DNA from: an uncultured Clostridia bacterium
GTDB taxonomy: Bacteria > Bacillota > Clostridia > Christensenellales > Borkfalkiaceae
Assembly (NCBI GenBank): GCA_944341075.1
Contig: CALVLV010000005.1
Span: 27,751 to 91,750, forward strand
Reading direction: 5' to 3'
Length of the DNA: 64,000 nucleotides
In this document: piece after piece, positions 18,345-27,751 of the stretch
How the letters are laid out: every line of letters begins with the position of its first letter
Position numbering within the stretch: position 1 is the first letter of the stretch
The notes under the pieces: generated by a model
The model's input: the letters and a program-made list of their open reading frames with translations, nothing else
Told to the model about the DNA's origin: nothing
Database searches by the model: none
Made by a program: the position numbers and the translations under genes

Positions 18345-19193
18345 ATGGATAAACAGGAACAGGCCGAGTTTCTGATAGAGGCTCTGCCGTACATAAAAAA
18401 ATACTATAACAAGATAATAGTCATAAAGTACGGCGGCAGCGCGATGACGGACGAAAAGCTTAAGTCTTCCGTCATGAACGACGTCTCCGTTCTCAGCGCT
18501 CTGGGCATAAAAGTCGTGCTTGTGCACGGCGGCGGCCCTGAAATTTCGGATATCTCGAAAAAGATGGGTATTACGCCAAAGTTTATAAACGGGCTGCGCT
18601 ACACTGACGCCGAAACGGCGGAGATCGCGCGCATGGCGCTTGCGGGCAAGGTCAACAAAACGCTTGTAGACTTGCTTGAATCGGCAGATTGTAAAGCTAT
18701 AGGGCTGTGCGGCGAAGACGGACATATGCTTAAGTGCGAAATGATATCCGAAGAGCTCGGTTATGTGGGCAGGATAATCAGCGTAGATCCGCGCGTCATC
18801 AAGGATGTGCTCAGCCTTGGCTACGTGCCCGTGATATCGCCGATAGGCTTCGACGAGGCGGGCAATATCTATAACGTAAACGCCGATACGGCGGCCGCAG
18901 CCATTGCGGGGGCGATCGGCGCGGAGAGCCTTATTCTCATGACCGACATAAAGGGGCTTATGGAGAACAAGGACGACGAAAACAGCCTTATAAAAAAGGT
19001 ATATGTTTCGGACATTTCCGCCCTGATAAAGCAGGGCATAATTTCCGGGGGCATGATACCCAAAATAGATTGCTGCAAGGAAGCCATCCGCCGCGGGGTA
19101 AACAAGGTGTTTATCACCGACGGAAGGGTTTACCATTCCATTTTGGTGGAAATTTTGTCTGAAGAGGGCAGCGGCACCATGTTTTACAGTTGA
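18345..19193 (+). CDS. argB: Acetylglutamate kinase
   Basis: Phosphorylates N-acetylglutamate, usually the arginine-sensitive step. It has 282 residues. The amino-acid-kinase motifs IKYGGSAM, VLVHGGGPEIS and VNADTAAAAIA are present, with GGMIPKIDCC near the end. Start at ATG 18345 with a cggaga ribosome site; the longer frame from 18285 is not needed. The N-terminal helix before KYGGS (EALPYIKKYYNK) resembles the extra helix of arginine-inhibited hexameric kinases, so feedback control is likely but inferred. Confidence 0.97.
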   Translation: MDKQEQAEFLIEALPYIKKYYNKIIVIKYGGSAMTDEKLKSSVMNDVSVLSALGIKVVLVHGGGPEISDISKKMGITPKFINGLRYTDAETAEIARMALAGKVNKTLVDLLESADCKAIGLCGEDGHMLKCEMISEELGYVGRIISVDPRVIKDVLSLGYVPVISPIGFDEAGNIYNVNADTAAAAIAGAIGAESLILMTDIKGLMENKDDENSLIKKVYVSDISALIKQGIISGGMIPKIDCCKEAIRRGVNKVFITDGRVYHSILVEILSEEGSGTMFYS

Positions 19194-19226
19194 CTGATTT
19201 ATTGCGTTAAATCAGTCTTTATTTTA
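19193..19226 (+). terminator. AT-rich hairpin between argB and argD
   Basis: Nine-base stem actgattta / taaatcagt starting on the last bases of argB, followed by CTTTATTTTAG. Likely a leaky terminator inside the arg cluster. Confidence 0.55.
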
Positions 19227-19255
19227 GTAAGGGCAACTTTCACGGGAGCGAAATT

Positions 19256-20422
19256 ATGGACGGAAAATATATAATCGACGAAGATAAGCAGTTCATTGCC
19301 GGCACCTATGCGCGCTTTCCGGTAGCCTTTAAAGAGGGAAAGGGCTGCAGGCTTTACGACTACGACGGCAAGGAATATATCGACTGCGGCAGCGGCATTG
19401 CCGTAAACATTTTCGGCGTGAACGACGAAGAGTGGAAGAGCGCGGTAATTGCTCAACTGAACAACATTCAGCATACAAGCAATCTTTATTATACCGAGCC
19501 GCAGGCAAGGCTTGCGCGCATGCTCTGCGAAAAGACGGGTGCAGGCAAAGTTTTCTTTGGAAACAGCGGTGCCGAGGCCAACGAATGCGCCATAAAGGCA
19601 GCCAGAAAATACGGCGAGCTGCACGGCGGAGAGCATAAAAAACAGATAATAACGTTGAAAGATTCTTTCCACGGCAGAACTATTGCCACGCTTGCCGCAA
19701 CGGGACAGGAGTCCTTTCATAAGTATTACGGCCCTTTTCCCGAAGGGTTCGTGTATGCAGAGCCGACTATAGAGGGCGTGGAGAGCTGCTTTAATGAAAA
19801 CACCTGCGCTGTGATGATAGAGGTCATCCAGGGCGAGAGCGGCGTGAACGTCCTCGGAGAAGATTTTGTAAAGGGTGTGGAAGAGCTGTGCCGCAGGCTC
19901 GGGGCGCTTTTTATCTGCGACGAAGTGCAGACGGGCAACGGCAGGACGGGCCACCTGTATGCATACCAGGCATACGGTGTAAAGCCCGACATAGTGACTA
20001 CCGCAAAGGGACTGGGCGGCGGGCTACCCATAGGCGCCTGCATGCTCTTCGGCGATGTCGCCGGCGTCTTCGGCGCGGGCGACCACGGTTCCACCTTCGG
20101 CGGCAATCCCGTCGTGTGCGCGGGCGCGTGCAGCATACTTTCGCGCATAGACGACAAGCTGCTCGCTTCCGTAAGGGAAAAGGGCAAATATTTTGTCGAA
20201 CGGCTTAAAAAGATAAACGGTGTAAAATCGGTGAGCGGAATGGGGCTTATGATAGGCATAGATACTTCAAAGCCTGCTTCGCTTGTGGCAAAAGAGTGTC
20301 TTGATAAGGGGCTTTTAGTGCTGACGGCACATTCAAGGGTGCGCCTGCTGCCGCCGCTCACTATAGGCAAAGAGGATATCGACTTTGCTTTAAAAATTTT
20401 GAACGAGGTGATAAGTCAATGA
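19256..20422 (+). CDS. argD: Acetylornithine aminotransferase
   Basis: PLP enzyme that converts N-acetylglutamate semialdehyde to N-acetylornithine. It has 388 residues of the class III aminotransferase fold: DCGSGIAVNIFG, the FGNSGAEANECAIKAARKY cofactor segment, FICDEVQTGNGRTG, and the PLP lysine in TTAKGLGGG near residue 250. Ribosome site ggga before ATG 19256. It overlaps argF by 4 bases, so the two are translated together. The same enzyme often also serves lysine biosynthesis (succinyl-DAP), which may matter given the DapF-like domain downstream. Confidence 0.96.
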   Translation: MDGKYIIDEDKQFIAGTYARFPVAFKEGKGCRLYDYDGKEYIDCGSGIAVNIFGVNDEEWKSAVIAQLNNIQHTSNLYYTEPQARLARMLCEKTGAGKVFFGNSGAEANECAIKAARKYGELHGGEHKKQIITLKDSFHGRTIATLAATGQESFHKYYGPFPEGFVYAEPTIEGVESCFNENTCAVMIEVIQGESGVNVLGEDFVKGVEELCRRLGALFICDEVQTGNGRTGHLYAYQAYGVKPDIVTTAKGLGGGLPIGACMLFGDVAGVFGAGDHGSTFGGNPVVCAGACSILSRIDDKLLASVREKGKYFVERLKKINGVKSVSGMGLMIGIDTSKPASLVAKECLDKGLLVLTAHSRVRLLPPLTIGKEDIDFALKILNEVISQ

Positions 20423-21321
20423 AACATCTGCTTAAACTTGGCGATCTTACAAGGGAAGACATACTTTCTATACTCAATCTTGCCGACCAGCTCAAATTCG
20501 AAAGGATGAACGGCATACAGAAGGAGTATCTCAAGGGCAAAAAGCTCGGCATGATATTCCAGAAGTCGTCCACCCGAACAAGGGTGTCCTTCGAGGCGGG
20601 CATATATGAACTTGGCGGCACGGGCATGTTCCTTTCCAGCAACGACCTGCAGATAGGCAGGGGCGAACCGATAAAGGACACCGCGCGCGTGCTCTCGCGC
20701 TATCTGGACGGAATAATGATACGCACGTTCGCCCAGCAGGAAGTGGAAGACCTTGCAAAGTACGGCACGATACCCGTTATAAACGGGCTCACTGACTACT
20801 GCCACCCCTGCCAGGTGCTTGCCGACCTTATGACCATAAGGGAGTACAAGGGCACTTTCAAGGGGCTTAAAATGGCGTTCATCGGCGACGGCAACAATAT
20901 GGCGAACAGCCTTATAGTCGGTGCGGTAAAGACGGGCATGAACTTCACGGTGGCCTGCCCCGAAGGGTATGAACCGGACGCCGAACTTGTAAAGTGGGGC
21001 ACCGAGAGCGGGCTTTTGAAGATAACTTCAGACGTCGACGAGGCCATAGAGGGCGCAGACGTGCTGTATACCGATGTATGGGCGTCTATGGGCCAGGAGG
21101 GCGAAAAGAAGGAGCGTGAGCGCGTTTTCAAGGGTTTCCAGATAAACGAAAAGAACATAAAGGCTGCCAAGGAAGATGTTATGGTCATGCACTGCCTGCC
21201 CGCGCACCGCGGCGAAGAGATCACCGACGGGGTGTTCGAAGCGCACGCCAAAGAGATATTTGACGAAGCCGAAAACAGGCTGCACGCGCAGAAGGCGGTC
21301 ATGGTAAAGCTAATGCGCTGA
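20419..21321 (+). CDS. argF: Ornithine carbamoyltransferase
   Basis: Makes citrulline from ornithine and carbamoyl phosphate. It has 300 residues, with the carbamoyl-phosphate motif SSTRTR near residue 53, HPCQ in CHPCQVLADL, and the ornithine-binding HCLPAHRGEE. SxxR and DxxxSM (DVWASMG) are in place. Overlaps argD by 4 bases. The following two genes supply its carbamoyl phosphate. Confidence 0.97.
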   Translation: MKHLLKLGDLTREDILSILNLADQLKFERMNGIQKEYLKGKKLGMIFQKSSTRTRVSFEAGIYELGGTGMFLSSNDLQIGRGEPIKDTARVLSRYLDGIMIRTFAQQEVEDLAKYGTIPVINGLTDYCHPCQVLADLMTIREYKGTFKGLKMAFIGDGNNMANSLIVGAVKTGMNFTVACPEGYEPDAELVKWGTESGLLKITSDVDEAIEGADVLYTDVWASMGQEGEKKERERVFKGFQINEKNIKAAKEDVMVMHCLPAHRGEEITDGVFEAHAKEIFDEAENRLHAQKAVMVKLMR

Positions 21322-21358
21322 ATAAATGGCGGGAAGAAAAAATTTTACCTTAAAATTA

Positions 21359-21388
21359 TTGCCTTGATTCCGCGCTTTGTGGTAAAAT
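21359..21388 (+). promoter_or_regulatory. Candidate promoter of carA
   Basis: TTGCCT, 18 bases, TAAAAT, followed by a GC-rich inverted repeat (gcgcgcatatacgcgc region, about 21408-21427) in the 100-base leader. The repeat may be regulatory; no ARG box is seen here. Confidence 0.5.
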
Positions 21389-21495
21389 GCCGCAGGGCCG
21401 CCGTGAGCGCGCATATACGCGCCGCGGCGTGAAAAGTTACTTTTGACATAAATTTTTATTGCATCCAGAAAACATTACCTCAGAAGGAAGGATAG

Positions 21496-22569
21496 ATGAA
21501 AAACAGCAAAGTTTATTTAACGCTTGCAAACGGCAGACAATTTACGGGCTATTCCTTTGGCGCCGAAAAAGAAGTTGTGGGGGAGCTTGTGTTCACCACC
21601 GGCATGACCGGTTACATTGAAACGCTCACCGACCCCAGCTACTACGGGCAGATAGTTACGCAGACCTTTCCGCTCATAGGCAACTACGGTATGATAGAGG
21701 CCGACATGGAGAGCAAAAAGCCTTGGGTGACGGCCTATATAGTAAGGGAAAAGTGCGATAAGCCCTCCAACTTCAGGTGCGGGGGAACCATAGACGAGTT
21801 CCTCAAAAAGAACGGAATTCCCGGGATCTACGGCATAGACACGCGCGAGCTCACAAAAATAGTCAGAGAGGCGGGCGTGATGAATGCCGCGATAACCAGA
21901 AGGCCGCTCAAAGACCTTGCCGAGGTAAACGCCTACAGCATAAAAGATGCGGTAAAGTCGGTAACATGCGGCGAGGTGGAGTACCTCGGCGACAAAAACG
22001 GCCTTAAGGTAGCTGTATGGGACTTTGGTGCAAAGCGCAACATTGCGCGCGAGCTTGCAAAGCGCGGGTGCTACTGCATGGTAGTGCCTTCGTACTATAC
22101 TGCCGAACAGATACTTGCGCTTGAGCCCAAGGGGCTTATGCTTACCAACGGCCCCGGCGATCCTTCCGAAAATTCAGAACTTATTGCCAACATACGCAAG
22201 CTTGTCGGCAAGCTGCCCATCTTCGGCATCTGCCTCGGACATCAGCTGTTTGCCCTTGCCATGGGAGGAAAGACAAAGAAGATGAAGTACGGGCACAGGG
22301 GATCTAACCAGCCTGTCAAGAACCTTGATACAGGCAGGGTGTATATATCCAGCCAGAACCACGGCTACGAAGTTATTTCGTCGAGCGTGGAGGGCGGCAA
22401 GCTCAGCTTTATCAACGCAAACGACGGCACCTGCGAAGGGTTCGAATATCCCGAACTCAACGCTTATACGGTGCAGTTCCATCCCGAGGCATGCGGCGGG
22501 CCTATGGATTGCTCGTTCCTGTTCGATAAATTCATACTCAACATGAAGGAGGGCAGATACCATGCCTAA
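21496..22569 (+). CDS. carA: Carbamoyl-phosphate synthase small subunit
   Basis: Glutaminase subunit that feeds ammonia to CarB. It has 357 residues. The N-terminal CPSase domain includes FTTGMTGYIETLTDPSYYGQ, and the class I amidotransferase domain has the nucleophile Cys246 in GICLGHQ and the His/Glu pair in FHPEACGGP. Strong ribosome site (aaggaagg). The last 8 bases overlap carB. A single car locus here next to argF suggests arginine control; a pyrimidine-linked copy could exist elsewhere. Confidence 0.97.
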   Translation: MKNSKVYLTLANGRQFTGYSFGAEKEVVGELVFTTGMTGYIETLTDPSYYGQIVTQTFPLIGNYGMIEADMESKKPWVTAYIVREKCDKPSNFRCGGTIDEFLKKNGIPGIYGIDTRELTKIVREAGVMNAAITRRPLKDLAEVNAYSIKDAVKSVTCGEVEYLGDKNGLKVAVWDFGAKRNIARELAKRGCYCMVVPSYYTAEQILALEPKGLMLTNGPGDPSENSELIANIRKLVGKLPIFGICLGHQLFALAMGGKTKKMKYGHRGSNQPVKNLDTGRVYISSQNHGYEVISSSVEGGKLSFINANDGTCEGFEYPELNAYTVQFHPEACGGPMDCSFLFDKFILNMKEGRYHA

Positions 22570-25500
22570 GAGAGAGGACATAAAAAAGGTATTAGTTATA
22601 GGTTCGGGCCCCATAGTCATCGGCCAGGCAGCCGAGTTCGACTACGCCGGCGCGCAGGCGTGCCGCGTTCTCAAGGACGCCGGATTGGACGTAGTGCTCT
22701 GCAACTCCAACCCCGCTACGATAATGACCGACAAGGCGCTTGCAGATGAGATCTATCTGGAGCCCCTCACCGTCGATACTCTTAAACGAATAATCATAAA
22801 GGAGCGCCCCGACAGCCTGCTTGCCTCGCTCGGCGGGCAGACGGGCCTTACCCTCGGCTGTCAGCTGGCAAAAGAGGGCTTTCTCGATGAGTGGGGCGTA
22901 AAGCTCATAGGCGTAAATTTAAGCGCGATAGACAGGGCGGAGGACAGGGAACTCTTCAAAGAGACCATGCAGAAGATAAACCAGCCCGTCGTTCCCTCAG
23001 ACATAGCTTACACCGTGGAAGAGTGCCTTGAAGTGGCAAAAAAGATAGGCGGCTACCCTGTGATAGTGCGCCCCGCGTATACGCTCGGCGGCGCGGGTGG
23101 CGGCGTTGCCCATGACGAGGAAGAGCTTAAAATAATCGCCCATAACGGCCTGATGCTCTCCCCCATAACGCAGGTGCTCATAGAAAAGTACATCGGCGGG
23201 TGGAAGGAGATAGAGTTCGAAGTTCTGCGCGACGGTGCGGGCAACGTGCTCACCGTCTGCTCCATGGAGAATTTCGACCCCGTAGGCATACACACGGGCG
23301 ACTCCATAGTAATCGCCCCCGCAGTCACTCTCTCCGACAAGGAGTATCAGATGCTGCGTACCGCGTCGCTCGACATAATAACCGAGCTCGGCATAGAGGG
23401 CGGCTGCAACTGCCAGTTTGCGCTCAATCCTGATTCCTTCGAATATTCTGTAATAGAGGTAAACCCCAGGGTTTCGCGCTCCTCGGCGCTCGCTTCAAAG
23501 GCCACCGGCTACCCCATAGCCAAAGTCGCCACCAAGATAGCCCTCGGCTATACCCTCGACGAAATAAAGAACGACGTTACGGGCAAAACGTATGCCTGCT
23601 TCGAGCCTACGCTCGACTATGTTGTGGTAAAGCTGCCCAAGTGGCCCTTCGATAAGTTCCTGTATGCAAAGCGCACGCTGGGCACAAGGATGAAGGCCAC
23701 CGGCGAAGTGATGGCCATAGGCACAAGTTTTGAAATGGCCATCATGAAGGCCGTGCGCGGCGCAGAAATTTCCCTCGGCACGCTCAACATGCCCAAGATG
23801 ACGGAGCTCTCCGACGAGGAGATACACGCAAAACTGCACGAACTGACCGATGAAAGGCTTTTCGTGGTGTTCAGCGCCATAAAGCGCGGCATAAGCATAG
23901 ACGAAATTCACAATATAACAAAGATAGACAAGTGGTTCCTTGAAAAGTTAAAGAACCTTGCCGACTTCGAGGCGGAAATTGCAGGAAAGCCCATGACCCG
24001 CACCCAGTACATGGCGGGCAAAAAGATGGGCTACCCCGATAAAGAGCTGGAAAAGCTTTCCGGCAACAAGCTTCCCATGCACAGGGACGCCGTATTCAAG
24101 ATGGTAGATACCTGCGGCGCGGAGTTTGCCGCGCAGACGCCCTATTTCTACTCCACATACGACGAGCTTGACCACGACGAGGCAAAGCCCTTTGTAAAGC
24201 GCAGCAAAAAGCGCAGGATAATAGTTATCGGCTCGGGCCCCATAAGGATAGGTCAGGGCATCGAGTTCGACTATTCGTCCGTTCACTGCGTGTGGACGCT
24301 TAAGGAGCTCGGCTACGAAGTTATAATAATAAACAACAACCCCGAAACGGTCTCTACCGACTTCGACACGGCGGACAGGCTGTACTTCGAGTCGCTCACG
24401 CCCGAGGATGTGCAGAGTGTGATAGACGTGGAAAAGCCCTATGGCGTTGTAATAACCTTCGGCGGTCAGACGGCAATAAAGCTGTGCAGCTATCTGGATA
24501 AAAAGGGAATACGCATACTCGGCACTCCTGCCGACAGTGTTGACCTTGCAGAGGACAGGGAGAGGTTCGACGAGCTTTTGGAACAGTTCTCCATAGCCCG
24601 CCCCAAGGGTCTCACCGTAATGACCAAAGAGGAGGCTATCGCCGCCGCCGAAAAACTCGGCTACCCGGTGCTTCTTCGCCCCTCGTACGTCATCGGCGGC
24701 CAGAATATGACCATTGCCTTCACCCAGAACGACATTGAAAGGTACATGGATGTAATCCTCGCCCAGAAGATAGAAAACCCCGTGCTGTGCGACAAGTACC
24801 TCATGGGCACCGAACTTGAAGTGGACGCCATATCCGACGGCGTGGACGTGCTCATCCCCGGCATAATGCAGCATATAGAGCGCGCGGGCGTTCACAGCGG
24901 CGACTCCATTGCCGTATATCCCCCCTATAACCTGAGCGATTCCATGCTCAAAAAGGTGGTAGACATCTCAATAGAGCTTGCGCTTTCGCTCAAGACAAAG
25001 GGACTTATAAACATACAGTACCTCATTTACCAGAACGAGCTCTATGTTATAGAGGTCAATCCCAGGGCATCGCGCACCATACCTTACATTTCAAAGGTGA
25101 CTGGCGTGCCCATGGTGGAACTTGCCACAAAGATACTTGTGGGGGCAAAGCTGAAAAGGCTCGGCTACGGAACGGGGCTGTATCCCAGCTCGCCGTACGT
25201 GGCAGTAAAGGTGCCTGTGTTCTCGTTTGAAAAACTCAACGACGTAAACTCGCAGCTCGGCCCCGAGATGAAGTCGACCGGCGAGGTGCTCGGCATAGGC
25301 AAGACTATAGAGGAGGCGCTGTTCAAAGGGCTTGTTTCGGCGGGATTCAACATGAAGCATCCCACCAAACAGCATCCTTCGGGCATCTACTTTACCGTAA
25401 ACGACCAGGACAAGTACGAGATAGTAAATATCGTCAAAAAATTTGCCGATCTCGGTCTGACCTTCTATGCTACAAAGGGCACGGCAAACGTTATCCGCAG

Positions 25501-26617
25501 TCTGGGCATAGAATGCACCGAGGTTGCAAGGCTTTCCACCAACGACGAGATATTCAAGCTGATGGATGAAGGCAAGATAGACTACGTTGTGTATACCGGC
25601 AAGACGGACATGGAGTCTATCACCAACTACATCTCGCTCCATCATCACGCCATACTGCTCGGCATCACCGTGCTCACTTCGCTTGACACGACCAATGCGC
25701 TTGCAGACTGCATCGCGGGAAGGTACACCCAGTTCAATACCGAACTCGTAGATATAAACCACCTGCGCAAGCAAAAACTCAAGCTCAGTTTCTGCAAGAT
25801 GCACAGCTGCGGCAACGATTATATATTCTTCAACAATTTCGATAATAAGATAACCTGCCCCGAATCGCTTGCCATAAACTTTTCAGACAGGCACTACGGC
25901 ATAGGCAGCGACGGCATAGTAATGATAGAAAAGTCTGACGTGGCCGACTGCAAGATGCGCGTATTCAACCGCGACGGCAGCGAGGCAGGCCTTGCTGCCA
26001 ACCCCTTGAGGTGTGTGGCAAAGTATGTGTTCGATAAGCGGATAGTCAATGCCGACAAGATAACGGTTGAAACGTGCAGCGGAGTAAAGACGCTTGAGGT
26101 GGTTTCGTTCAACGGCGTTGCAAGCTCGGTATCGGTAAACCTTGGCGGTGCAGGCTTTGCTCCCGACGCCGTTCCCGTAAATTCACAGACGGAAATAGTG
26201 GGCAAAATGCTTACTTTCGGCGGAAAGGAATACCTTGCCTCGGCAGTGAATGTTGGCAATTCGCATTGCGTTGTGTTCTGCGATAAAGTGGACGACGTAG
26301 ATATGGAGGCTCTCGGCCAGGCAGTCATAGCCTCGGGCATGTTCCCTTCGCTGTCATACGTGGAGTGTGCGAGGATAGTAAACGACCTTACGCTTAAAGT
26401 GCGCGTGTGGGACAAGGTAAACGGCGAAACCATGGCGTGCGGCACGGCTGCCGCTGCGGCAGCCGCCTCTGCCATAAAGATGGGTAGCTGCCTTGCCGAT
26501 AAGGTGATAACCGTAAAGTTGCGCGGCGGCGACCTGTTTGTAAAGTGCCTTGAAAACGGCGATCTTATTCTCGACGGCAGCGTAAAGCAGTCGTATGAAG
26601 GTGTAATAGAGATATAA
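22562..26617 (+). CDS. carB: Carbamoyl-phosphate synthase large subunit fused to a DapF-like domain
   Basis: Residues 1 to about 1070 are a complete CarB: two ATP-grasp halves (GSGPIVIGQAAEFDYAG and GSGPIRIGQGIEFDYSS start them), an oligomerisation region, and a C-terminal MGS-like regulatory domain. With no stop, a diaminopimelate-epimerase-like domain follows from about residue 1075 to 1351, beginning with KMHSCGNDYIFFNN. It keeps GIGSDGIVMIE and the second catalytic Cys (Cys1293 in ACGT). The first catalytic Cys, expected in MCGNG, is Ala1145 in GLAANPLRC. The NVEF motif reads YVEC (Tyr1266) and the WERG motif reads WDKV (Asp1284, Lys1285). CarB activity is secure; normal epimerase activity is doubtful. 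The fusion is one open frame with no sign of a sequencing indel. The stop overlaps the next gene (TAATG). Confidence 0.92.
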   Translation: MPKREDIKKVLVIGSGPIVIGQAAEFDYAGAQACRVLKDAGLDVVLCNSNPATIMTDKALADEIYLEPLTVDTLKRIIIKERPDSLLASLGGQTGLTLGCQLAKEGFLDEWGVKLIGVNLSAIDRAEDRELFKETMQKINQPVVPSDIAYTVEECLEVAKKIGGYPVIVRPAYTLGGAGGGVAHDEEELKIIAHNGLMLSPITQVLIEKYIGGWKEIEFEVLRDGAGNVLTVCSMENFDPVGIHTGDSIVIAPAVTLSDKEYQMLRTASLDIITELGIEGGCNCQFALNPDSFEYSVIEVNPRVSRSSALASKATGYPIAKVATKIALGYTLDEIKNDVTGKTYACFEPTLDYVVVKLPKWPFDKFLYAKRTLGTRMKATGEVMAIGTSFEMAIMKAVRGAEISLGTLNMPKMTELSDEEIHAKLHELTDERLFVVFSAIKRGISIDEIHNITKIDKWFLEKLKNLADFEAEIAGKPMTRTQYMAGKKMGYPDKELEKLSGNKLPMHRDAVFKMVDTCGAEFAAQTPYFYSTYDELDHDEAKPFVKRSKKRRIIVIGSGPIRIGQGIEFDYSSVHCVWTLKELGYEVIIINNNPETVSTDFDTADRLYFESLTPEDVQSVIDVEKPYGVVITFGGQTAIKLCSYLDKKGIRILGTPADSVDLAEDRERFDELLEQFSIARPKGLTVMTKEEAIAAAEKLGYPVLLRPSYVIGGQNMTIAFTQNDIERYMDVILAQKIENPVLCDKYLMGTELEVDAISDGVDVLIPGIMQHIERAGVHSGDSIAVYPPYNLSDSMLKKVVDISIELALSLKTKGLINIQYLIYQNELYVIEVNPRASRTIPYISKVTGVPMVELATKILVGAKLKRLGYGTGLYPSSPYVAVKVPVFSFEKLNDVNSQLGPEMKSTGEVLGIGKTIEEALFKGLVSAGFNMKHPTKQHPSGIYFTVNDQDKYEIVNIVKKFADLGLTFYATKGTANVIRSLGIECTEVARLSTNDEIFKLMDEGKIDYVVYTGKTDMESITNYISLHHHAILLGITVLTSLDTTNALADCIAGRYTQFNTELVDINHLRKQKLKLSFCKMHSCGNDYIFFNNFDNKITCPESLAINFSDRHYGIGSDGIVMIEKSDVADCKMRVFNRDGSEAGLAANPLRCVAKYVFDKRIVNADKITVETCSGVKTLEVVSFNGVASSVSVNLGGAGFAPDAVPVNSQTEIVGKMLTFGGKEYLASAVNVGNSHCVVFCDKVDDVDMEALGQAVIASGMFPSLSYVECARIVNDLTLKVRVWDKVNGETMACGTAAAAAAASAIKMGSCLADKVITVKLRGGDLFVKCLENGDLILDGSVKQSYEGVIEI

Positions 26618-27747
26618 TGATTTATTTTGACAATGCGGCGACCACCCGCCCCGAGCGGGCGGCCTTAGAGGCCGCGAACATATACCTTGAAGAGCAATTT
26701 TATAATCCTTCCGCGTTATACGCGGAAGGATATAATTTGCACCGCAAACTTGAGGGGGCGAGGCGTTCGCTCGTATCGCATATCGCCGATCCCGACGAGT
26801 TCGGCATTATAATTACGTCGTGCGGAACTGAGGCGGACAATCAGGCGATATTCTGCGGAGGAAGGCGGGGCAATATTGTAACCACTATGGGAGAGCATGC
26901 CGCCGTATATGCCGCCGCACAAGAGGCGGGAAGAAGGGGCATTGAGGTGCGCTTTGCAAACCTGAACTCCGATGGCAGCGTAGACGTCGACCACCTTTTA
27001 TCGCTCACAGACGATAAAACTTCGCTTGTTTCGGTCATGCACGTAAATAACGAGACGGGCGCCATAAACGATATAAACTCCATTTCTGCCAGAGTCAAGG
27101 AAAAAAATCCGCGTACGCTCTTTCATTCAGACGGCGTACAGGCGTACGGCAAAATTCCGTTTACCTTAGGCAAAAATATAGATATGTATTCTGTCAGCGC
27201 GCACAAAATAGGCGGGCTAAAAGGCACGGGCGCGCTGTTAAAGCGCAAAAAACTTGTGCTTCAGCCCTTTATCTGGGGCGGCGGGCAGGAGGCAGGCTTG
27301 AGGAGCGGCACGGAAAACGTGTTCGGCATAAACGTGTTTGCCGCGGCGGCCGATATTCGTTATTCGGGCGGCGTTGAAGGCAGCTTTGACAAAGTTCGTG
27401 CCGTGCAGGCAAGGCTGTGGGAGCTTTTGGATAAAGATCTTTTTATAAGGATCTCCCCCGAGTGCGGTTCGCCGTACATTCTCACGGTTGGGGCAAAGGG
27501 TGTGCGCGGCGAAACGATATTGCACATGTGTGACGACGAGGGGCTTGTCATCGGCACCGGTTCAGCTTGTTCGTCTAATGCGGCAAAGCGGTATTCTCGC
27601 GTAATGCAGGCATGCGGGCTGAGGGCCGACCTTTTAGACGGCGTGCTCAGGCTGAGCTTCAACCCGCACAATACCTTACAGGAAGCCGAAGAGGCGGCAG
27701 GCATATTAAATAAGGTCGTACGCGCAGACAGCGATATGATGAAGTAA
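26617..27747 (+). CDS. Cysteine desulfurase (NifS/IscS family)
   Basis: PLP enzyme that removes sulfur from cysteine and holds it as a persulfide. It has 376 residues. The PLP lysine is Lys197 in SAHKIGG, and the catalytic Cys318 is in GSACSSN. YFDNAATT opens the protein. The short catalytic loop fits the NifS/IscS group. It overlaps carB by one base and lies 4 bases before thiI, so its sulfur most likely goes to ThiI, like the NifZ-ThiI pair of Bacillus. It could also serve Fe-S assembly; no scaffold gene is adjacent. Confidence 0.93.
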   Translation: MIYFDNAATTRPERAALEAANIYLEEQFYNPSALYAEGYNLHRKLEGARRSLVSHIADPDEFGIIITSCGTEADNQAIFCGGRRGNIVTTMGEHAAVYAAAQEAGRRGIEVRFANLNSDGSVDVDHLLSLTDDKTSLVSVMHVNNETGAINDINSISARVKEKNPRTLFHSDGVQAYGKIPFTLGKNIDMYSVSAHKIGGLKGTGALLKRKKLVLQPFIWGGGQEAGLRSGTENVFGINVFAAAADIRYSGGVEGSFDKVRAVQARLWELLDKDLFIRISPECGSPYILTVGAKGVRGETILHMCDDEGLVIGTGSACSSNAAKRYSRVMQACGLRADLLDGVLRLSFNPHNTLQEAEEAAGILNKVVRADSDMMK

Positions 27748-27751
27748 AATT

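Noticed and set aside
25971-26030. Idea that the missing DapF cysteine is a frameshift error
   Set aside because: The flanking motifs DGSEA and RCVAKYV are in one frame, and neither other frame yields MCGNG; the change is by substitution.
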